Notes: generated from the letters alone by a model not told the origin. 64,000 bases of DNA from Flavobacteriales bacterium (GCA_905339165.1 CAJPFH010000062.1:36680-100679), one strand, 5' to 3'. Shown: positions 17,951 through 27,307, counted from the stretch's first letter. Translations and numbers: made by a program.

Positions 17951-18505
17951 ATGAAGGCCGCTCTATTCTCTCTTTTTATTATGTATTCATTAGGAATATT
18001 AGCTCAACAAGATGTTGAAATAGTTTATAAAGACAAAAAATTTATGGTACAAGACGATATCTTGTATAACAATCATCAACCCATAGAAAACTGGCGATTT
18101 AAAGATAGTATATCCGATGGCAATTATGTGGTATATAGAGATGCTTCTAAAAAAACATTAATGATGAAAGGGCAATTAATTTCATCAAAAAAAGAAGGAA
18201 TATGGAAATATTATAATAAACAAGGTGTATTAGCTCGTGAACTCAATTATAAAAACAACAAACCCCATGGTGAAGAAAAATATTTTAACACAAAAAACAA
18301 TAGCATTATGTTATTATACACATATTATGGAGGAATATTAGAGGGAAAATATTTTATAAAATACGGAAATGGTCAGCTTTGGGAAGAGGGAACTTATAAA
18401 AACGGGGTGCAAGAAGGAGAATGGAAAATGTGGGATAGAGATGGAAAACAAATTCGAAGAAGAATTTTTAATAATGGTACTCTGGCTCTTCAGGAAGATT
18501 TTTAA
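17951..18505 (+). CDS. YwqK/MORN-like repeat secreted protein
   Basis: A 184-residue exported protein with a short signal peptide (MKAALFSLFIMYSLGILAQQ). It contains MORN-variant repeats, for example KKEGIWKYYNKQG and QEGEWKMWDRDGK, with the 'G.W..Y...G' spacing of the YwqK family. YwqK itself was named as an antitoxin, but most Bacteroidota members are envelope proteins with no toxin nearby, as here. It begins 4 bp after the S46 peptidase stop and is cotranscribed with it. A larger protein with the same kind of repeats is encoded at 19953-21536. Function unknown. Confidence 0.85.
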   Translation: MKAALFSLFIMYSLGILAQQDVEIVYKDKKFMVQDDILYNNHQPIENWRFKDSISDGNYVVYRDASKKTLMMKGQLISSKKEGIWKYYNKQGVLARELNYKNNKPHGEEKYFNTKNNSIMLLYTYYGGILEGKYFIKYGNGQLWEEGTYKNGVQEGEWKMWDRDGKQIRRRIFNNGTLALQEDF

Positions 18506-18516
18506 AAAATAATTCG

Positions 18517-19956
18517 GTGTTTACTGTAAAAAAAATAGGTTTACTGCTTGGAATTATTACAGCTAGCAGCATCTTTTATTTAGGAGCAAAAGAGAATTCT
18601 ATTGCATACAAATCTCTTGCAGTTGCAAGCCTAATGATTATTTGGTGGGTAACCGAAGCTTTGCCTATTTTCCTTACATCCTTACTTCCAATTATCTTAT
18701 TTCCTCTTTTAGGAATTAATGAAATAAAAGAAACGGCCTCGCATTACGCAAACCCAGTCATCTACCTTTTTATGGGCGGATTTATGATTGCTATTGCTAT
18801 GGAAAAATGGAATTTGCACAAGCGAATAGCACTTTCTATTATTCGTTATACCGGCACCAATGCCAATAGCATCATTTTTGGATTTATGCTTTCTACCTAC
18901 TTTTTAAGCATGTGGCTAAGCAACACCGCTACTGCTGTAATGATGCTTCCCATTGGCGTATCTATTGTTAATCTTTGCATAAACGAATCGAACTGCAATA
19001 CCAAAAGTGCCCGGAACTTTGCTATTTGTATGATGTTAGGTATTGCCTACGGAGCTAACATTGGAGGAATTGCCACACTCATTGGAACGCCTCCTAATTT
19101 GGTTCTATTGGCGTATATTAGAGAGATGTATAATTACGAAATTAGTTTTACCGATTGGCTTATTTTTGGTATACCACTCTCGTTTGCTCTTTTATATCTT
19201 ACGTATCTTCTTAGTATAAAAATAATGTTTCCCAATACTTTGGGAATCATAAGCGGATCTTCAGATATCATAGAGAATGAGATGAAGAAACTGGGAGTCT
19301 TTTCTGTTCAGGAAAAAAGGGTATTATCCATTTTTATTTTTACCGCTTTATTGTGGATTTTGCGTGAACAAATAAATAAAATTGAGTTTTTAGAATCGCT
19401 GAACGACTCAATGATTGCATTGATTGGGGCGTTTTTACTTTTTATGATTCCGGCTGATAAAGAAAAAAAGATGCTTCTTATATGGGAAGATATGTCGCGT
19501 TTGCCTTGGGGTATTTTATTACTCTTTGGGGGGGGGTTATCGTTAGCATCGGGTATGGAAAAAGCCGGAGTGTTAGATCATATCGGAACATGGGTTACCC
19601 ACTTAAATTTAAGTCACGCATTTCTAATGATGATTCTACTTACAGGCATTGCCTTATTTCTAACTGAAGTAATGTCGAATGTAGCACTGGCTACAGTATT
19701 TATACCCGTTGTATGCATTATTGCGGAAGGTATGGGCAAAAATGTTCTTTATCTTTCGGTTCCGGTTACTATAGCCTCTAGTTGTGCTTTTATGCTGCCC
19801 ATGTCTACCCCTCCAAATGCTATTGTGTTTGGAAGTGGGCACTTGAAAATTGCCGATATGGCCAAAGCCGGACTTGTATTAAATATTCTTTCTATAATAC
19901 TAATTACTCTTGTAGCTTATTTTATATTACCCATAGATTTTAGTTTCGAACCTTAA
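18517..19956 (+). CDS. SLC13/DASS family anion (dicarboxylate) symporter
   Basis: A 479-residue inner membrane transporter with about 11 hydrophobic segments. DASS signatures are present: the first substrate/sodium motif WLSNTATAVMMLPIG, the following ANIGGIATLIGTPPN, the second motif MSNVALATVFIPV, and MSTPPNAIVFGSGHLK near the end. Family members move succinate, malate, citrate or similar anions with sodium. The start is a GTG at 18517, 11 bp after the YwqK gene, so it probably belongs to the S46 operon. Uptake of products of acidic-peptide catabolism is an inference. Its stop overlaps the convergent gene by 4 bp. Confidence 0.92.
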   Translation: MFTVKKIGLLLGIITASSIFYLGAKENSIAYKSLAVASLMIIWWVTEALPIFLTSLLPIILFPLLGINEIKETASHYANPVIYLFMGGFMIAIAMEKWNLHKRIALSIIRYTGTNANSIIFGFMLSTYFLSMWLSNTATAVMMLPIGVSIVNLCINESNCNTKSARNFAICMMLGIAYGANIGGIATLIGTPPNLVLLAYIREMYNYEISFTDWLIFGIPLSFALLYLTYLLSIKIMFPNTLGIISGSSDIIENEMKKLGVFSVQEKRVLSIFIFTALLWILREQINKIEFLESLNDSMIALIGAFLLFMIPADKEKKMLLIWEDMSRLPWGILLLFGGGLSLASGMEKAGVLDHIGTWVTHLNLSHAFLMMILLTGIALFLTEVMSNVALATVFIPVVCIIAEGMGKNVLYLSVPVTIASSCAFMLPMSTPPNAIVFGSGHLKIADMAKAGLVLNILSIILITLVAYFILPIDFSFEP

Positions 19957-21536
19957 TCGGCTTTGCCATCACTGTATTTTACTTCTTTCAGAATATTGCC
20001 GTTTATATCGGCCCATTTACTTTTACCGTTTCTAAGGCCATTTTTTATTTTAAACTCGAATCGGGTTTTGTTATTTGGCCAAAGTACAATGTAATCTCCT
20101 TTAAACGGAACTTTTGATGGTAATTCACTAAATGTTTCTTTGGTTACAACACCGTTGGAGTAAACCGCTTCCCACAACACCGATGGGTTGTAAAAATATT
20201 GCCAAACACCATCTTTAATGTTTTTGGTATAGTAACCACTTTCTATTATTTTTCCTTTACAGGTTTTTTCGTATGCTCCGGTTAAAGGTAAGGTAGATTT
20301 ATATTTGGAAAAATGAGTTAATAAATCATTAGGCCATTTGCCTGCATAAACATAAACGCTGTTCAATAAGGTGTCGCCAATGGTTTCAGATACGCTAATG
20401 GAATAAGGAGAAACCGATTTTTCTCCACCTGTTAAGGAGTATTCTCCAATTACTTCTGTGCCTAAAGGGTTATATATTTTGTAACTGATTAGCTTATCGT
20501 TTTCAAATAAAGAAGCGGTTTGCATAATTCCGGAGGAATTAAACTGAGTACTTTCTCCGTTTAATTTTCCGTTTACATATTTTTCTTCTTTTATTTTCTT
20601 TTGGTTTTTATCGTATTCAATCCATATTCCGTCTATTACTCCATTCTTATAACTACCTTCTTGAATAAGTTGGCCGGCCATATTTTTGTACACTACTTTT
20701 CCTACTAGTTTGTCATCAAAATAATTTGCCTCGCGAATGGCATTCATTTCTTTCACTCTTTCCATCCATTTTCCCATCTTCATTCCTTCGGAATAATCAC
20801 CTTCGGAAACAACTCCCAAATCGTCTTTTGAAATATATTTCCCGTTCAACTTCCCATAGTGGTAAAATGCATCGATTTGCGTAGCAGTTTTTTTTCCCTT
20901 TTCGTAAGCAAAATACTGAATCCATTTTCCTTCTAGCACACCTTTATCATATCGTATTTCTCGCATTACTTCGGGCTTGTTTACATCGCTAAGCAAATCG
21001 TACTCTTTCCAAAGCATGTCCTTTTTGTCATCGCGGTAGGTGCCTTCCAAATTCAAACGGCCGTTTATATAATGTTTCCATAAACCATTTTTTAGGCCGT
21101 TTTGAAATGTCCCTTCTTCTACAAGGGTTAATAACGTATCGTTACCGGATGAAGAGGTTTTGAACGTATATTTTTTAAAATCACCCTCGGGTTTATGGTT
21201 TAAATAGTTTCCCTTTTCTAGGGTATCGTTTCTTATTAAATAGTACGAGCCATGATACAATCCAAATGAATAATGATACATTGCATAAACTTCTTTAAAA
21301 GGATTGTTTTTATAAAAAAACCATAATCCTTCTTTTGCTCCATTGTGGTTGTTACCCGCTGAATGTAAGTTTTTTGTCCCTTCGTAATAAAACCGGGCTT
21401 GGCCGTGTAGTGTTCCGTTGCTATAGGTTTGCTCACTCAGTAAATTTCCTTTATCATCGTATTCCATTACTACGCCATGTTGTGCGTACACTACAAATGC
21501 GGATAAAATAAAAAGAAACGTTAACACATTTTTCAT
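19953..21536 (-). CDS. Large YwqK/MORN-like repeat secreted protein
   Basis: A 527-residue exported protein (signal peptide MKNVLTFLFILSAFVVYAQH). It is almost entirely made of MORN-variant repeats of about 20-25 residues, such as GAKEGLWFFYKNN, NGLKNGLWKHYINGRLN, KMGKWMERVKE, NGVIDGIWIEYDKNQKKIK and NIKDGVWQYFYNP. At least a dozen copies can be counted. The fold should be a long beta-hairpin ladder. Such repeats bind lipids or proteins elsewhere; here the partner is unknown. It overlaps the convergent transporter gene by 4 bp and shares its repeat type with the 184-residue protein at 17951. Confidence 0.88.
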   Translation of the reverse strand: MKNVLTFLFILSAFVVYAQHGVVMEYDDKGNLLSEQTYSNGTLHGQARFYYEGTKNLHSAGNNHNGAKEGLWFFYKNNPFKEVYAMYHYSFGLYHGSYYLIRNDTLEKGNYLNHKPEGDFKKYTFKTSSSGNDTLLTLVEEGTFQNGLKNGLWKHYINGRLNLEGTYRDDKKDMLWKEYDLLSDVNKPEVMREIRYDKGVLEGKWIQYFAYEKGKKTATQIDAFYHYGKLNGKYISKDDLGVVSEGDYSEGMKMGKWMERVKEMNAIREANYFDDKLVGKVVYKNMAGQLIQEGSYKNGVIDGIWIEYDKNQKKIKEEKYVNGKLNGESTQFNSSGIMQTASLFENDKLISYKIYNPLGTEVIGEYSLTGGEKSVSPYSISVSETIGDTLLNSVYVYAGKWPNDLLTHFSKYKSTLPLTGAYEKTCKGKIIESGYYTKNIKDGVWQYFYNPSVLWEAVYSNGVVTKETFSELPSKVPFKGDYIVLWPNNKTRFEFKIKNGLRNGKSKWADINGNILKEVKYSDGKAD

Positions 21537-21656
21537 ACACGGATTTTAAAAATTATCTTCTAAAGGTATACATTTTATCGCAAAATCAGAGAAAACGTAG
21601 AAATTAAAAAAATATTTTACAAGCAATAAGGTGAAATGAAATGGGTTTAAAGAGGT

Positions 21657-22940
21657 ATGAAAAAACTGCTTTTCATATTTCTGCTTGCATTATGCACTTC
21701 GGAATATTCGGTTGCCCAGTTAACGTATCAGCACGATGTATATTTTGAAAATCACTCATCTTTACTTTCTGATAATAATAAAAAAACAATAGAACAGATA
21801 TATAAAAAAATACCGGGCAATGCTACTCAAAAAATAAATCCACTAGGAAAAAACGAATTCAAAGGAAATAAGTTTTTAACCGAAATAAATTATACAAGGG
21901 CATGGAATATAATGCAATTTTTAAAAACAATTATGTCCTCTAATACAAGCCTTTTTGTAGATACCTTCATCAATCAAAATTCGGGTACACCGTTTTATGG
22001 TGTACTCATTAAAAAAGCCCCTATTGAATTAGAACCCAACTATTCTGAATTGAAAAAATTATACAGAAAAAACAAACGAACATTCTATATAAATCCAACT
22101 CAAAACGAAACCATAACCGGAATAGAAGGCACCGTAATTACTTTTTTTGCCAACACTATGCAATGCAATGATGGAAAGGATGTTAAAGGAACTGTAGAAA
22201 TTTCTTTAACCGAATATTATACTATGGCCGATATGGTAAAAGCACAATTAAATACAGTATCAGGCCCACTGCTGCTGGAATCTGGAGGAATGATTTTGAT
22301 TAAAGCAACCTGTTCATCGTGCAGAGAAAAAGAGGTAAAAATAAAAGATGGGGATTTTTATAAAATAGCCTTTCCAACTGAAAAAATAAAGCCAGGCATG
22401 GGCTTGTTTACCGGAAATATTGATGTAAATAAAAACCTAATAGACTGGCAGGCTGCAGAATTCATAGAAGATGAAATAGATTTATTTGAAAGCGAATCTA
22501 CAAACGAAGAGGACTATATATTGTCTGAAGATCCTGAAACGGGTGAGCTAATAGAAGTGATTCGTACAAAGGAAGAAAAGCAATTATACCATACTTTAAA
22601 CAGCAAAAGTTTTGGATGGATAAATTGCGATAGATTTATCGATACTCCTATTCCTAGTGCACTGGCAAGTACCGTCCATTCGCCTGTAAAACAGAATCAT
22701 GTAGTGTTGGTTTTTAATCAACTTAAATCGGTACTGGAATTATACCCCGATGAAAACGGAAATTATTCAGCCCAAAACCTTCCGTATGGCGAAAAAGCAA
22801 CTCTTTTCTCGTACAGTATAGCAAATGGCAAAACCTACTTCGGAAAAAAAGAAATTACCATAGGAATACAGCACTCGGTAGAAATTCATTTGGAAGAGAA
22901 TCCATTTGAATCGTTTCAACATTTTCTTTCCACACTATAA
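21657..22940 (+). CDS. Secreted protein with OmpA-like and ZU5-like segments
   Basis: A 427-residue exported protein with signal peptide MKKLLFIFLLALCTSEYSVAQ. Residues about 28-115 (HDVYFENHSSLLSDNNKKTI ... RAWNIMQFL) resemble a divergent OmpA-type peptidoglycan-binding domain. Residues about 145-255 (GIEGTVITFFANTMQCNDGK, VKGTVEISLTEYYTMADMV, LLLESGGMILIKATC) match the ZU5-like module seen in many Bacteroidota surface proteins. A Glu/Asp-rich stretch lies near 270-305. No enzyme motif was seen. It may link surface proteins to the cell wall, but this is inferred from domain type. The next gene has its own promoter. Confidence 0.75.
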   Translation: MKKLLFIFLLALCTSEYSVAQLTYQHDVYFENHSSLLSDNNKKTIEQIYKKIPGNATQKINPLGKNEFKGNKFLTEINYTRAWNIMQFLKTIMSSNTSLFVDTFINQNSGTPFYGVLIKKAPIELEPNYSELKKLYRKNKRTFYINPTQNETITGIEGTVITFFANTMQCNDGKDVKGTVEISLTEYYTMADMVKAQLNTVSGPLLLESGGMILIKATCSSCREKEVKIKDGDFYKIAFPTEKIKPGMGLFTGNIDVNKNLIDWQAAEFIEDEIDLFESESTNEEDYILSEDPETGELIEVIRTKEEKQLYHTLNSKSFGWINCDRFIDTPIPSALASTVHSPVKQNHVVLVFNQLKSVLELYPDENGNYSAQNLPYGEKATLFSYSIANGKTYFGKKEITIGIQHSVEIHLEENPFESFQHFLSTL

Positions 22941-23015
22941 TTTTGTACTCTTAACAACTCAATGCCCCCTTTTTTATAAACAAAAAAAACTCCCATATAA
23001 TCCCTTCAATTTTAT

Positions 23016-23023
23016 TACTTTTG
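23016..23023 (+). promoter_or_regulatory. Promoter -7 element (TACTTTTG) of the TPR-comA-popT-aroE operon
   Basis: A perfect TAnnTTTG match 17 bp before the ATG at 23041. It lies inside the longer frame opening at 22906 and therefore supports the shorter TPR protein. Confidence 0.65.
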
Positions 23024-23040
23024 CATACCGAGTAAAAAAT

Positions 23041-24465
23041 ATGAGCGAAGATCAAGAATGGTTTGAAAACGAAGAACTTGCTTCTTCTGTAAGCAAATTC
23101 GAAGAAATGCTCCGAAATAATACTCATTACTTCTTTGATATAGAAGAGTTTGAGAATTTGGTCGATTTTTATATCGAAACCAATAACACCACCAAAGCAC
23201 TAAAGGTGGTTAATTATGCAAAAGAACAACACCCCTTTTCTACCGAAATAACTATTAGGCATGCACAAGTACTAGCTGCGGCACACAAACCACAGCAGGC
23301 ATTGGAAATATTAACCTCGGTTGAATCCCTTATAAGTGGAGATACCGATTTTTATTTTACCAAAGCAACTATTTACAGTCAACTCAGAATGTCGCAAAAA
23401 GCGATAGATAACTTTAAAAAAGCGTTAGAATTTGCAGACCATAACGAAGACAAAGAAGACGTATTAATTAGTATCGCCTTTGAATACGAGAATTTATCGG
23501 AATTTAACAAGGCGGTAGAATATCTGAAAAAGACCCTAACCATTAACCCAAACAATGAAACAGCCCTTTATGAAATAGTTTTTTGTTACGAAGTATTAGG
23601 TCAATTAGAAAGTTGTATAGATTATTTCAATCATTTTATTGATGAACACCCATATTCGTACAATGCATGGTATAATCTCGGCATATCGTACAACCACATT
23701 GGCTTGTACGAAAAATCACTAGGAGCATTCGAATATGCCCTTACCATTCAGGAAGAATTTCCTGCAGCCCACTACAGTAAAGCCAGTACATTAGTAAGTT
23801 TAGCAAGGTACGAAGAGGCCATCGAGTCTTTTAAAGAAACCATGAAATACGAAGAACCCGATGCGTTATGTTTCTATAATATTGGCGAGTGCTACGAAAA
23901 ACTAGAAGATTACAACAATGCTTTAGGTTATTACCAGCGAGCCACCAAACTAGATCCCTACTTTGGTGATGCTTGGATGGGAATGGCATACGTTTATAAC
24001 CAAACAAATCGTTTGTATGCCGCGGCTCATTACATAGAGAAAGCTGTAGAAATAGAAAATAAAAACGAAGATTATCTTTATTTGTATGCCGATATAAAAC
24101 GCAATTTAGGTTTTATTGAAGAAGCCATTGAAGCATACAAAACCGTTATACAACTTGCTCCCGATAACGAATCGGCTTATATAGACTTAACCGAAGCCTA
24201 TATGCAGCAAAACGAACACGATTTAGCATTAGAAACCATAACCGAAGCTGTACAACTTTTTACAGAATCATCAACCATATTATATAAACTTGCATGGGTG
24301 CTAATAGAATTACGATTTTTAAACGAAGCCCTCCTTGCATTTGAAAAAGCCATAGAGATAAGATTTGGCGAACACAAAGAGTTTTTAACGTATTGTCCAA
24401 AAGCAGCCTCACACGAAGGAATTATAAGTTTAATAGAAAAACACAACCCCTCTAATGATATATAA
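23041..24465 (+). CDS. Cytoplasmic tetratricopeptide repeat protein
   Basis: A 474-residue protein without a signal peptide, starting MSEDQEWFENEELASSVSKF. From about residue 45 to 450 it is a chain of roughly eleven TPR units, for example FPAAHYSKASTLVSLARYEE and PDALCFYNIGECYEKLEDYN, with the small-large-small residue pattern of TPR helices. It should act as a protein-binding scaffold. The ATG at 23041 is set by the promoter at 23016-23023. It is the first gene of a five-gene operon and overlaps the next gene by 11 bp. In related genomes a TPR gene next to the phosphosulfolactate synthase gene is common. The partner is unknown. Confidence 0.9.
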   Translation: MSEDQEWFENEELASSVSKFEEMLRNNTHYFFDIEEFENLVDFYIETNNTTKALKVVNYAKEQHPFSTEITIRHAQVLAAAHKPQQALEILTSVESLISGDTDFYFTKATIYSQLRMSQKAIDNFKKALEFADHNEDKEDVLISIAFEYENLSEFNKAVEYLKKTLTINPNNETALYEIVFCYEVLGQLESCIDYFNHFIDEHPYSYNAWYNLGISYNHIGLYEKSLGAFEYALTIQEEFPAAHYSKASTLVSLARYEEAIESFKETMKYEEPDALCFYNIGECYEKLEDYNNALGYYQRATKLDPYFGDAWMGMAYVYNQTNRLYAAAHYIEKAVEIENKNEDYLYLYADIKRNLGFIEEAIEAYKTVIQLAPDNESAYIDLTEAYMQQNEHDLALETITEAVQLFTESSTILYKLAWVLIELRFLNEALLAFEKAIEIRFGEHKEFLTYCPKAASHEGIISLIEKHNPSNDI

Positions 24466-25252
24466 TTTTAATCTCCCTTACATACCTGAAAGGGAACAAA
24501 AACCTCGAAAAAAAGGCATTACCATGGTAATGGATAAAGGGCTAAGTCTTCGAGAAGCCGAAAATATGATAGAAGCAAGCGGACACTTAATAGATATTGT
24601 AAAACTTGGTTTTGGAACCTCACACGTAACCAATCATTTGGCACAGAAAATAAAACTTTACCAAAAAGAGAAAATTAAAGTGTACTTCGGAGGCACACTT
24701 TTCGAAGCTTTTGTGGTAAGAAAAAAATTCAGAGAATACCTTAGAGTGATAGAGAAATTTGGAGTAGATGCCGTAGAAGTTTCAGATGGTTCCATCGTTC
24801 TAGACCATAAAAAGAAATGTAAATACATATCGCAGATAGCCAAAAATTACACTGTATTTTCCGAAGTAGGTTCAAAAGAAGCGGGCATACTCATTAGCCC
24901 CGGAAAATGGATAAGTATGATGCAACAAGAATTAGAAGCCGGCTCGTGGAAAGTAATTGCCGAAGCGAGAGAAAGCGGAAACGTAGGTATTTACAGGCCA
25001 AACGGATCGGCTCACAGCACTTTGGTAAATAAAATTTTAGAAAAAGTGCCTAAAGATTCTATTATGTGGGAAGCTCCTCACAAACCTCAACAAGTTTGGT
25101 TTATAAAGTTATTAGGTCCCAACGTAAACTTAGGAAATATTGCCCCCAATGAAGTAATTCCACTTGAAACACTACGATTAGGTTTAAGAGGCGATACCTT
25201 TTTCTCCTTTTTACCCGAAAAAATTGTGAAAGAAAGTAAACAGGGCGTTTAA
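24455..25252 (+). CDS. comA: Phosphosulfolactate synthase-like protein (ComA family)
   Basis: A 265-residue TIM-barrel protein of the ComA family, which adds sulfite to phosphoenolpyruvate to form phosphosulfolactate. Recognisable segments are KPRKKGITMVMDKGLSLREA, DIVKLGFGTSHV, IKVYFGGTLFEAF, GVDAVEVSDGSI, YTVFSEVGSKEAG and IMWEAPHKPQQVWFIKLLGP. ComA is the first step of coenzyme M synthesis in methanogens and of sulfolactate synthesis in Bacillus. Here no comB, comC, comD or comE gene is nearby, so the end product is not clear. Its 5' end overlaps the TPR gene by 11 bp, and a rhodanese gene follows 10 bp downstream. Confidence 0.9.
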   Translation: MIYNFNLPYIPEREQKPRKKGITMVMDKGLSLREAENMIEASGHLIDIVKLGFGTSHVTNHLAQKIKLYQKEKIKVYFGGTLFEAFVVRKKFREYLRVIEKFGVDAVEVSDGSIVLDHKKKCKYISQIAKNYTVFSEVGSKEAGILISPGKWISMMQQELEAGSWKVIAEARESGNVGIYRPNGSAHSTLVNKILEKVPKDSIMWEAPHKPQQVWFIKLLGPNVNLGNIAPNEVIPLETLRLGLRGDTFFSFLPEKIVKESKQGV

Positions 25253-25262
25253 TTCGAATACC

Positions 25263-25553
25263 ATGCAGAAGTTGAAAAAAGAAGAATTTCAAAAAATTCT
25301 CGATACCAAACAAGATGTAGAAATCATTGATGTGAGGGAAGAATACGAATACGAAGAATTGAATATTGGCGGAAAAAATATTCCACTCAACGAGGTAATG
25401 AAAAATCTGGATAAAATAAACACAAACAAACCCATTATATTTTGTTGCAATTCAGGCCGAAAGGCTGCTGCCATTGCACACACTCTTGCCAAAAAAACAG
25501 GACTTAAAAATGTTTTTACCGTAGAGGTTGGTGTTTCAGCATTTATGTCATAA
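25263..25553 (+). CDS. Single-domain rhodanese-like protein
   Basis: A 96-residue cytoplasmic rhodanese. The domain start VEIIDVREEYEYEELNIGG and the active-site loop CCNSGRKAA (a CxxxxR loop, first Cys at about residue 60) are intact. The protein could carry persulfide sulfur from thiosulfate or another donor. It lies between comA and popT with gaps of about 10 bp, so it is cotranscribed. The neighbouring sulfite-using enzyme makes a sulfur-metabolism role attractive, though this is inferred from position only. Confidence 0.92.
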   Translation: MQKLKKEEFQKILDTKQDVEIIDVREEYEYEELNIGGKNIPLNEVMKNLDKINTNKPIIFCCNSGRKAAAIAHTLAKKTGLKNVFTVEVGVSAFMS

Positions 25554-25562
25554 TTTCTATTG

Positions 25563-26495
25563 ATGAAAAGAACGCTGAAAGACTATTTTGTAGTTGCCTC
25601 CAAAGGCATAGCCATGGGAGCAGCCGATGTTATTCCGGGTGTATCGGGTGGTACCATAGCTTTTATTTCGGGCATCTATGAAGAATTTATAGATGCACTG
25701 AAATCTTTTAACTTTTCCCTTATAAGAAAACTTAAAAACGAGGGGTTAGCCGAAACATGGAAACATATAAACGGAAATTTTTTACTTGCACTTTTTTCCG
25801 GAATACTGATTAGTATTGTTTCACTGGCAAAATTAATTGGGTATTTACTACTGCATCATGCCGAAATTCTTTGGTCGTTTTTTTTCGGTTTAATTCTCGC
25901 CTCCACGTATTTCATTGGAAAAAAAATTGGTCGCTGGAATGTTTATCCCGTATTTTTTTTACTTGTAGGAATTATTATTGCGTATTATATTACCGTAGCA
26001 GCCCCTACCGAAACACCCGAATATACGTGGTTTATAATACTTGCCGGAGCCATTGCTATTTGTGCTATGATTTTGCCCGGAATTTCAGGTAGTTTCATTT
26101 TGCTCTTGTTGGGAAAATATGCTTTTATTTTAAATGCTGTTAGCACTCTAAATATAAAAGTGCTTATCTCTTTTGCCATAGGTTGTGTGTTGGGATTAAT
26201 TTCATTTTCTCATGTTTTATCTTGGATGTTTAGAAAATACCACGATATAACAATGGCACTGCTTACCGGTTTTATGATTGGCTCTCTAAATAAAGTATGG
26301 CCATGGAAAAACACCTTGTTGTGGGGTACAGACCATCATGGTAAACAAATAGCACTGAAGCAAACGAGTGTTTTACCCGGGTACTACGAAAACGATCCGC
26401 ACTTACTGTATTGTATTCTGTTTGCTGTGCTGGGTTTGGTAGTAATTATACTTTTAGAGAAACAATCAAATAATAATATCCCTACTCAGAAATGA
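25563..26495 (+). CDS. popT: DUF368 membrane protein, probable undecaprenyl phosphate translocase PopT
   Basis: A 310-residue integral membrane protein with about eight membrane segments. It carries the two related half-motifs of DUF368: MGAADVIPGVSGGTIAFISG near the N-terminus and ICAMILPGISGSFILLLLG in the middle. A member in Vibrio cholerae was shown to return undecaprenyl phosphate across the inner membrane and was named PopT. The same role in cell-wall lipid recycling is likely here. A TTG lies directly before the ATG at 25563; the ATG is preferred. Its stop overlaps the aroE start as ATGA. Confidence 0.88.
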   Translation: MKRTLKDYFVVASKGIAMGAADVIPGVSGGTIAFISGIYEEFIDALKSFNFSLIRKLKNEGLAETWKHINGNFLLALFSGILISIVSLAKLIGYLLLHHAEILWSFFFGLILASTYFIGKKIGRWNVYPVFFLLVGIIIAYYITVAAPTETPEYTWFIILAGAIAICAMILPGISGSFILLLLGKYAFILNAVSTLNIKVLISFAIGCVLGLISFSHVLSWMFRKYHDITMALLTGFMIGSLNKVWPWKNTLLWGTDHHGKQIALKQTSVLPGYYENDPHLLYCILFAVLGLVVIILLEKQSNNNIPTQK

Positions 26496-27229
26496 AAACT
26501 TATGGCCTCGTTGGTTTTCCTCTTTCTCATTCTTTTTCTAAAACCTATTTTACAGAAAAATTTCTGAAAGAAAACATACAAAATTGCGAATACCTGAATT
26601 TTGAATTAGAGAAAATATCTTTCCTTCCCGAATTACTAGAGAGTAACCAAAATATAGTTGGTTTTAATGTTACTGTACCTTATAAACAATCTATTATTCC
26701 GTACCTGCACGAACTGGACAAAACAGCCGAAAAAATTGGGGCAGTAAATACAGTAAAAATAAACAAGGGTAAACTAATCGGCTACAACACCGATGAATAT
26801 GGTTTTCGCTTTTCCTTAAAACCTTTTTTAGAAAAAAAGCACCGGAATGCATTGATATTAGGAAATGGTGGAGCATCTAGGGCTGTTCAGTATGTACTAA
26901 AAGACCTTGGAATAGAATATACTATAGCACAAAGAAACCCTGAGAAAAAAGAGCATCTTTCATTCACAGAAATTACAGAAAAGGTTATTCAATACCATTT
27001 ACTTATTATAAATACCACTCCGGTTGGAATGTATCCAAACGTAAATGCTTGCATAGATTTACCTTATCATTGCATAAGCAAAGAACATTTGCTGTACGAC
27101 CTTATATATAATCCGGCTAAAACCCTCTTTTTAAAAAAAGCAGAACAACAAAACGCAAGCACAATAAATGGGTTAAGTATGCTGCAACTCCAAGCAGAAA
27201 AAGCATGGAATATATGGAATAACCACTAA
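26492..27229 (+). CDS. aroE: Shikimate dehydrogenase
   Basis: A 245-residue NADP-dependent enzyme that reduces 3-dehydroshikimate to shikimate in aromatic amino acid synthesis. The substrate site KTYGLVGFPLSHSFSK, the catalytic Lys65 in FNVTVPYKQ and Asp101 in GYNTDEYGF are present. The nucleotide-binding loop is ALILGNGGASRA and the C-terminal NGLSMLQLQAEKAW closes the site. Length is at the short end but complete for Bacteroidota AroE. It is the last gene of the operon starting at 23041 and overlaps popT by 4 bp. Confidence 0.96.
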   Translation: MKTYGLVGFPLSHSFSKTYFTEKFLKENIQNCEYLNFELEKISFLPELLESNQNIVGFNVTVPYKQSIIPYLHELDKTAEKIGAVNTVKINKGKLIGYNTDEYGFRFSLKPFLEKKHRNALILGNGGASRAVQYVLKDLGIEYTIAQRNPEKKEHLSFTEITEKVIQYHLLIINTTPVGMYPNVNACIDLPYHCISKEHLLYDLIYNPAKTLFLKKAEQQNASTINGLSMLQLQAEKAWNIWNNH

Positions 27230-27307
27230 TTCGTCTATTTTTGTTTTTTTTACTCAACCTTTTTTAGTAGTATTACGTCAAATTACAAAAGAGCTAAAGT
27301 TAGTAAC

